Shown here piece after piece: positions 57,931 through 64,000 of a stretch of DNA of 64,000 nt. Numbering within the stretch: position 1 is the stretch's first letter; every line of letters begins with the position of its first letter. The position numbers were made by a program, and so were the translations under genes. Origin of the DNA: Eumeta japonica. Its lineage: Eukaryota > Arthropoda > Insecta > Lepidoptera > Psychidae. Under the pieces are notes generated by a model. The model had not been told where the DNA came from, made no database searches, and worked only from the letters and a program-made list of their open reading frames with translations. The stretch is taken from NCBI GenBank assembly GCA_005406025.1, contig BGZK01000713.1:243866-307865 (forward strand), read 5' to 3'.

Positions 57931-59799
57931 GTATGAGACATGAATTTTTGTGGGCCACGGTGACAAAATGGTAAATAAATATACACTCGTAAAGTGATGA
58001 AGAAAAATAAAATAAATTTACTACCAAAAATAAAATTTATCAAGAACAAAGAAAAACTAAAACGGCATTTTTTACGAATACTCACATACAAATTAAATTA
58101 TGTGAATGTACAAAAAAGTCAAAATTAATAGATTGGTACACATAAAATTGTATAATGTCCTGGTTGCGTACTCTGTGTTCTAATTAATTAAGTGATTTCA
58201 AAATTGAAATGTTTTATAATAGTCATTGAACTTTTAAGTATTATAATACTTTAAAATTAATGTCGGTGCTTATTTATTTAAATTTCTCTCGTAAATTGGC
58301 AATTCAATAATAGTTTCGGAACGAGACGTCGTAGCGTCATTTTATGAGGCTTATAATTCCCTTTGATTAAGAGCAAAACAAGTTTTTTTTTTGGCATTTA
58401 GAACTAGATTCAAAGTGTAAGAAAAAATTAAAAAGTTGTCAATGTCTTTCAATTTAACTCTTGATTTATTATCAATTACCGTTTTACATATAATATAGCT
58501 TAAGATATCCAAACGTTTGTATGTTTTCTTTTTCCTGGTTACAAAAACAGCTGAAAAACCAAAGTTGAAAATTGTATCGTCTCTAAAAATAAGAAATTGA
58601 TATAGAGAATCGATTTTCGTTTAATAGCGTTTTATGTCAAGTATCTGACTGATGGGTGTGATACAGACTTTTTGTTCAGAAAAGTTGAAAATAGCATATC
58701 AGTTTTATAATTCTAACACCTTTTTTCTTCTCATGGAAAGATGTAACACTGATGCTTGAGTGCTCAATGCGGCACCCAATATGCAGCATCCAAAATACGT
58801 GTTAGGCTTTTTGGTTGCATTTACCTAAAACGAAACAATGGTCTGCGTTCCTTATTGTCACAGTTCCGATACATCATATTTAATTCTTTATACTACAATA
58901 TATCTATAAATTTTTTTTGTACTAAATTATTTCTCTACCTTTGAGCATTGTCTTCGAAGCTGTATCACAATGATAAGAGGGACTAACCATTTTATTGTAA
59001 ATGTTTTAAGTCAAGAATCGTTTAATTCAATATTGAGTTATGAAAGCTTAAGATAGATTTTTGACACCATCCATTTATTAAAAAAAATTCGAAAGTTTAA
59101 AAAAAATGCAAAAGTTTCAAAATTCCTGGCACCAATACCTCACTACCATCGATATTGAAAACGGACATAAAGAATCAAGACTTTTAATGAATACAATATT
59201 TACCATAATTAAGTTTGTACGGAATTCGCAGGGTGCAAGTTCTATTCATATTTTATTACTTGTTTGTCCTTATTTTTGTTTTTTTGTATTATTTAAATAT
59301 ATAACATCAGACATTTAAGTAAGGGCGTATCGAAGTTCATTTATGTGTTTAACATAATTGACTGCCAATCCCCAACTAACCCATTTTTGGTTGTCATGGA
59401 ACCTTTTCTTATATGGGACTTCTACTTAGATGTGGAGCTCTAATATCAAATTATGAAAGTCTTCCGAGACCGCCTTTCAGAATAGACGACCTCATCGACC
59501 GGCACTGCATCACATCTGAAGTCGTAATAATTAACAATCATACACTTCGAATTTTTATTTTCGTTATACCTGTATATCTTTTATTTAGTTGTTGCTGTGT
59601 TAAAAGTAGAATGTCATATTATGTTATGGATTACATTATGTCGAGATGTAGCAATCTTATCTTCCACCACCAGTTTTATCGAGAAATACGAATTAATCAT
59701 AACACAGTGACGAAATCTTTCGACATGTGTTAAATCACAAATAAAAAAAGCAATCTAGTCTAACTGAAATTAAAAGTTGAAGAAATAATTAAGATTTAT
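57931..59799. other. AT-rich non-coding stretch
   Basis: No gene is supported. The frames at 59106-59318 and 59413-59733 lack motifs. Confidence 0.4.
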
Positions 59800-60030
59800 C
59801 TTAAGCGGATGTGAAATAGCGTGAAGTGAGACGAGGTGATCCACTATTGTCCAAACTCTTCATAGCTGTCCTAGAGCAAACATTTAGATCGCTGAATTGG
59901 ATCACGTTGACCTTAAAATGCACGGTCGAGTACTTATCGCACGCGATATTCGCAGATGACCTTGTTTTATTTTTAGAAGACTCGAATGGACTATAATACA
60001 TGATCGATACACTAAAACCAAAAACGCGGT
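59800..60030 (+). mobile_element. RTE-clade LINE reverse transcriptase fragment
   Basis: REVRRGDPLLSKLFIAVLEQ (from about 59816), then TFRSLNW and EYLSHAIFADDLVLFLEDSN, follow the RTE-type pattern 'GVRQGDPLSPKLF..VLE..FR.LNW ... YL.HL.FADD.VLF.E'. The FADD catalytic box is intact, but the piece is only about 60 residues long with stops on both sides (a TGA-TAG-like start and TAA after DSNGL). It differs from the LINE family at 3.1 and 46.7 kb. Confidence 0.85.
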
Positions 60031-60239
60031 TTTATTAAATCATAGAAGATATTCCTAGACTTAAAAGACTTAATATTGCTTCGTTATTAAATAATCTTAT
60101 GTATTCTTGCTAAAGCTAAAACAGATTGGAGACCGTTGGAATAAGTTTTCATATCATTAAGCGAGCTTTGTGATTAATTTACCAAAGTTAATTTGATATG
60201 ATAACGCATCTCATTTAATATCAACTAATTTAATTTTTG

Positions 60240-60440
60240 ATGTGAGAGGTGATCCAGTGGTTAAGAGCGTTATTTCGGAATAGAAAAGGCATAAATCAAA
60301 TTAAACTATTCGTCCGGCCCTCGTAGGGCATATTAAGCTGTCGGTTCCGAAGGTGGCCATCGCATGGGGTCGACTCTCGTTAGCGGCCACCGAAACGTAG
60401 TGGGCCAGTATGGAGAGCTTAAGGTAGTGGTAGTTCAATC
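60240..60440 (+). mobile_element. tRNA-derived SINE remnant
   Basis: GGTGATCCAGTGGTTAAGAGCG (60248 onward) is tRNA-like with an A box (TGATCCAGTGG). The B box has decayed or been lost. Downstream, AAGCTGTCGGTTCCGAAGG (about 60335), GGTCGACTCTCGTTAGCGG and GTAGTGGGCCAGTATGGAG resemble bodies of lepidopteran SINEs. Confidence 0.6.
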
Positions 60441-60549
60441 AGAAAATAAAATTAAAGAGGATATACATTTGCGGTGACGTGATCAAAACCTGACAAAAAT
60501 TTCGATACTAATATTTTACATATGCCATAATTGATGTTAGGAATCAATA

Positions 60550-60583
60550 AAAACAATCCTTATGTATGCATAAGGATTGTTTT
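60550..60583. repeat. Perfect hairpin, 15-bp arms, 4-base loop
   Basis: AAAACAATCCTTATG at 60550-60564 pairs exactly with 60569-60583 across TATG. Confidence 0.95.
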
Positions 60584-60588
60584 ATCAT

Positions 60589-60646
60589 TAAAAATGATAG
60601 TTTATTTGCATGGCATATGTACCATGCAAATAAACTATCATTTTTA
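60589..60646. repeat. Perfect hairpin, 25-bp arms, 8-base loop
   Basis: Bases 60589-60613 are the exact reverse complement of 60622-60646; the loop is CATATGTA. It starts only six bases after the previous hairpin. Confidence 0.95.
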
Positions 60647-60749
60647 TGTGTGTTTAAATATTTCAATAATAATGAACAGGATAAATTGATATTGTTAAAA
60701 TGTATCATGAACAATGAAATTTTCAAACACAAATGAAACTAATAAATTT

Positions 60750-61050
60750 AAGTCCGTCCCCAACTGCCAAGGTGCATGTTGCAAAAACAGCGAGATTGTC
60801 CAAAAATGCAGAATGCTCATTGTGTCCGCACACCCGTGACAATGCAAGCAAGGGCTTCTTGGTCCGGCACAAAGACACTCGCTTAGCGACAATGCGCGCG
60901 CATGTTACGCCATTGTTAGACGCCATTGTTGTACGAATCTATCCGAAACATTTTAATAGTAAAATTATAAATGTTTTCCGCACGATTTTGACGTCAACGC
61001 ACAGAAAAGGGAATAGAGACGTGGATAAGTTATCGCAAAGAAAATTAAAA
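60750..61050. promoter_or_regulatory. Island with five or more CATTGT/ACAATG sites
   Basis: CATTGTG (60818), GACAATG (60838), ACAATG (60889), CCATTGTT (60910-60917) and CCATTGTT (60923-60930), the last two in a 13-base tandem repeat. Fits clustered Sox-type sites, or GCCAT (Pleiohomeotic/YY1) for some. A 143-codon frame (60733-61164) crosses it but has minus-strand rivals, turns Lys/Leu-rich in its AT-rich second half and matches no family. Confidence 0.35.
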
Positions 61051-62587
61051 ACATCCTGTTTGAAGATTTATTTTTTTTGTTGCATACGCAAACTAAAAAG
61101 TAAAGTACTTTTACTGCTTTGTCAGCAACAGTTTCTAAAAACGCTGCATATTAAAAATATGTAGTATTAAAGTAAATATAATTGTAAAATAACAGAATCA
61201 TTTGTTACTAATAAAGTTGACTTTTTACTTTTGTCTACCATCACGTTACCTTACAAAACTAATATGAGGTTAAGACTTTGATTTTCATTGCGATTTTTTG
61301 TTTATGTTCGGAAAGTTCACTGCTAAAGAATATAACGAAACTTAAATTAGACCTTACTAATGAATTATTGATTTAAATGCTAGTCTTTATGAAGGAAAAC
61401 AAACAAAAATAAACCTCATCTCTTTTACTTCGCTGGGGCTTTGAAATCGTTAAAGTATAATATTATTGTTAAATATATGGCTCTATGCCTTTCATAATTC
61501 TACCCTCGCATGTGTTTATTGGAATTCGAGACTACCTACATCTGCTTCATTCACAGACGTTTCAAAATCCACGGTATCAAGCCACGGCGTATCCGGCGCG
61601 ATTGTGCCGTGATTTGTTTCGTCCATCTCTTTGTCAAGCTGACTATTCACGAATTGTGTAACACTGAACCGATTACAGCATCCTTTGGGCTATTTATATT
61701 TCGAGTCGTCCGCCCTGTCAACCCAAATTCTACTTTTTAAGTCGAATATAGAGGGCGCTTTTATTGCTGTTGTAGATGATTTCTAAAAGGTGCGATGGAT
61801 TCCTAGATTTCTCATAATTGAAACGTCACGTTAACTGACCGGAAGTTAAGAGGTTACGTTTATCACAATTGTCGTACTTTTGTGAGAATTTGTTTACAAC
61901 CGTGTCTGATAGTTTCCAAACCTTGTGATGAACCTGCATATGTCTGTATAATTTTATAAATCATCGAAATATAATGCGAATAAAGTGTAATATTGGTTTT
62001 GAGTGCCTTTTTATATAGGGCTTAATAGAAAAGGTTAGTGGTAACGAAATCTAATAGCACATTCTTTTTCAAAAGTGTCTTGTCAGAACCTTTAACATCA
62101 AAGTCAGCTTTTGATACATCGTTTTGAAGATTGACTTTACCGTTAATTATGAAAAATAAAAGAATAGATACATAATTAACATGTGCGAATAACTCACACT
62201 TATTTTACATGACTAATTTTATTTATGCCATGGCCAATAAAATGAGTAATCGCTATCGATTCTGTTACGGTAATAAGTGATTACAAAAATCTGACGTCTT
62301 TTTGTCGAAAAAGATACATCTTCGATAAAAAAGATAATCCGACCACTTCAATAGTATGTATTTATTTTAACTATTTATTAAAAAAAAATTACAGAACCTG
62401 AATAAATTGTTACTAATATCGAATAGGTATTATTATACTATAACTGTATAAATATTTTGTTGTAATACACTTAAATCAAATAGATTCACGTCATGGAATA
62501 AAAAATAATTAATAGTACCTAACTGTTTCGAAACCCATTCAACTTACTGTCATATCTACATATTTGTAAAAAAAACATGAGTAAACG
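61051..62587. other. AT-rich non-coding stretch
   Basis: A mild CpG-richer patch at 61550-61620 (CAAGCCACGGCGTATCCGGC) lies within a 76-codon frame of no known family. Nothing else. Confidence 0.35.
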
Positions 62588-62630
62588 TATCGATAATAAG
62601 ATTTACTATTAGTAAATCTTATTATCGATA
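62588..62630. repeat. Near-perfect palindrome, 21-bp arms, 1-base centre
   Basis: 62588-62608 and 62610-62630 are exact reverse complements around T62609. ATAAGATTTACTA, part of the left arm, occurs again at 62628-62640, and AATAAGATTTA at about 62645-62655, so the unit has been copied more than once. Confidence 0.95.
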
Positions 62631-62655
62631 AGATTTACTAATATAATAAGATTTA

Positions 62656-63655
62656 ATATTCCAATGAAAATTCATTATATACTGAAATAATTAAATTACA
62701 TATTTCTGTTTCATAATATTTATAGTTTCCTTTTGTTTTACCGCACAATTGTTTTACCGCACAAAGTGTCTCATTGGACACACCATCAAATTAAATAAGA
62801 TTGCTAGTTTTACACAAAGTTTTCATTGACATCAAAAATTTTCCTCGTCATATTTTGATATACTACAGATACTTTGTGATTTCTAAAAAATATCCATTCT
62901 GGTATATATTTGCATTTTGAACAGAACTATTGTGGGCAACTATTTCATTGTAGACATGACAGCTAAATCAGAAATATTGTTATTGTTTACGCTGTATTTT
63001 TAAAACTAAATACAGTGGCAAGTAACCCTCTCTATTTGTCTCACAATCCAATTTATTCTTATCCACACTCGCTCACTGCTATACATCGAACGCTAACGCA
63101 ACCGCAAATCGACCATTAATTCATTTCATGTAATAATTGTTTGTTTATATAATTGTGATATGTAAGTGTATTTTAAGTGTTCTGTGCTGTATTACAACTC
63201 ACAGTTGCGCTCGAAACCACTGTGACTGCCGAGAGTGAGGACACATAGATTTGATAAGCACAGACAGACAGAACCTAGAAGGGCGGGTTTCTCTCTCTTC
63301 CATCCGTTTTGATTTGTCACTGTGTGAAGGTCTAGGGATAGGGTAAATAGGACAACTCCGACTACCATTCAGCGCAAACCGTTACTGTAATCGATTTCAT
63401 GTGCAACTACTATACATATTACATAGACTATATTTTAATTTGCTTAATGGTTATTCAAATTTAAAATATCTCTACTTTGCAGGTCCTCTTCATCATTGTA
63501 TTTGATAAAATTGGCAGTCGTTCAGAAAATAGTTTTCGACACAAGAAGAGTGAACAAGAAACTAAAAGGTGGCTCTTTTAAAATTGAATCATGTACAACA
63601 TTAATCGAATACAAATCTATTACAAGAAGAGACAACCAAGTAAGGAGTCGACCAG
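62656..63655. other. Non-coding stretch
   Basis: TTGTTTTACCGCACAA is partly duplicated at about 62733-62764 (TTTTACCGCACAATTG, TTTTACCGCACAAAGTG). The segment 63225-63350 (AGAAGGGCGGGTTTCTCTC, AGGTCTAGGGATAGGGTAAA) resembles a dispersed repeat I cannot name. No gene. Confidence 0.3.
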
Positions 63656-63659
63656 CGGG

Positions 63660-63761
63660 CCTAGCATGACACTCTTGAGATTAGTTCTCGTTCTCGAACG
63701 GACGTAGCGAATGTAAGAGATGGTCCTATAGAAAGAGCCTTGTCTAGGGCGTCATGCTAGG
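63660..63761. mobile_element. Short foldback or MITE-like element
   Basis: CCTAGCATGAC at 63660-63670 is the exact reverse complement of GTCATGCTAGG at 63751-63761, bracketing 80 bases of moderately GC-rich sequence. No coding potential and no clear target-site duplication. A 102-nt structured RNA is an alternative. Confidence 0.4.
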
Positions 63762-64000
63762 TCAATATAACTTGCGCCCTGAGGGTTCCATTTGGTCAAT
63801 CACCATTTTAGACCATCGGCTCCAAAACTGTTGAATGGATGAATCGAAGTCTATTCAGCTACAGACCGGCAAATATCCGCAAACAGATTTAACTTACTGT
63901 TATAGATATGTATAAATTAATAACTAACCAAGAGTATAATATGTTACAATAACTCTTTGTATTATTGAAAGGTGTTAATTCTGAATATAAATATAATTTT

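Noticed and set aside
57468..58027. Several frames of 100-127 codons on both strands
   Set aside because: They overlap in different phases in a GC-rich island and none has a recognisable motif.
60733..61164. 143-codon plus-strand frame
   Set aside because: No family; the second half is AT-driven Lys/Leu-rich; overlapping minus-strand frames; coincides with a motif-rich island.
1..64000. CRISPR arrays, bacterial operons, rRNA or intact tRNA genes
   Set aside because: No regular repeat-spacer pattern, no operon structure and no full cloverleaf; the sequence is eukaryotic in character.

Overview
The window looks like gene-poor nuclear DNA from a moth or butterfly. It is AT-rich and littered with decayed mobile elements whose translated motifs and tail sequences match families I know from Lepidoptera: RTE-like and Jockey-like LINEs, a mariner remnant, tRNA-derived SINEs and MITE-like elements. 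No complete protein-coding gene, rRNA, recognisable tRNA gene or CRISPR array could be supported. The species is not identifiable from what I see.

Layout. The first 137 bases could be the 3' end of a coding exon, with a polyadenylation signal about 320 bases downstream. A GC-rich block (about 1.5-2.8 kb) holds a near-identical 342-bp tandem duplication. An RTE-like LINE fragment follows (3.1-4.2 kb). From 4.3 to 45 kb, AT-rich filler alternates with GC- and CpG-richer islands of 150-800 bases that have no convincing reading frame. Between them lie a tRNA-derived SINE (14.5 kb), a cluster of DRE-like TATCGATA sites (15.9 kb), a broken mariner transposase (16.7-17.3 kb, minus), a candidate terminal exon with a frame break (18.2 kb), a MITE with 27-bp inverted ends (18.7 kb), a LINE fragment (20.1 kb, minus) and several dispersed repeats. 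At 45.6-47.9 kb two Jockey-like LINE fragments flank an opposite-strand RTE-like fragment. The remainder is more filler and islands, another candidate terminal exon (57.15 kb), an RTE fragment (59.8 kb), a SINE remnant (60.2 kb) and a cluster of perfect hairpins (60.6 and 62.6 kb).

How it may work. The spaced islands, several with TAAT, CATTGT/ACAATG, DRE or GC-box motifs, suggest long introns or intergenic regulatory DNA, perhaps near a developmental regulator. This is inference; conservation and transcript data would decide it. The three candidate exons, all plus strand, rest only on splice-acceptor-like, stop-codon and polyadenylation context.

The least explained structural signal is a scattered set of long, perfect or wobble-perfect inverted repeats with very short spacers (20.8, 21.9, 28.3, 43.5, 47.1, 60.6 and 62.6 kb). 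One lies inside a LINE reading frame, which shows which arm is original and points to template-switch mutation. Another (28.3 kb) has the size of a small-RNA precursor. I found no clear new multi-gene system.
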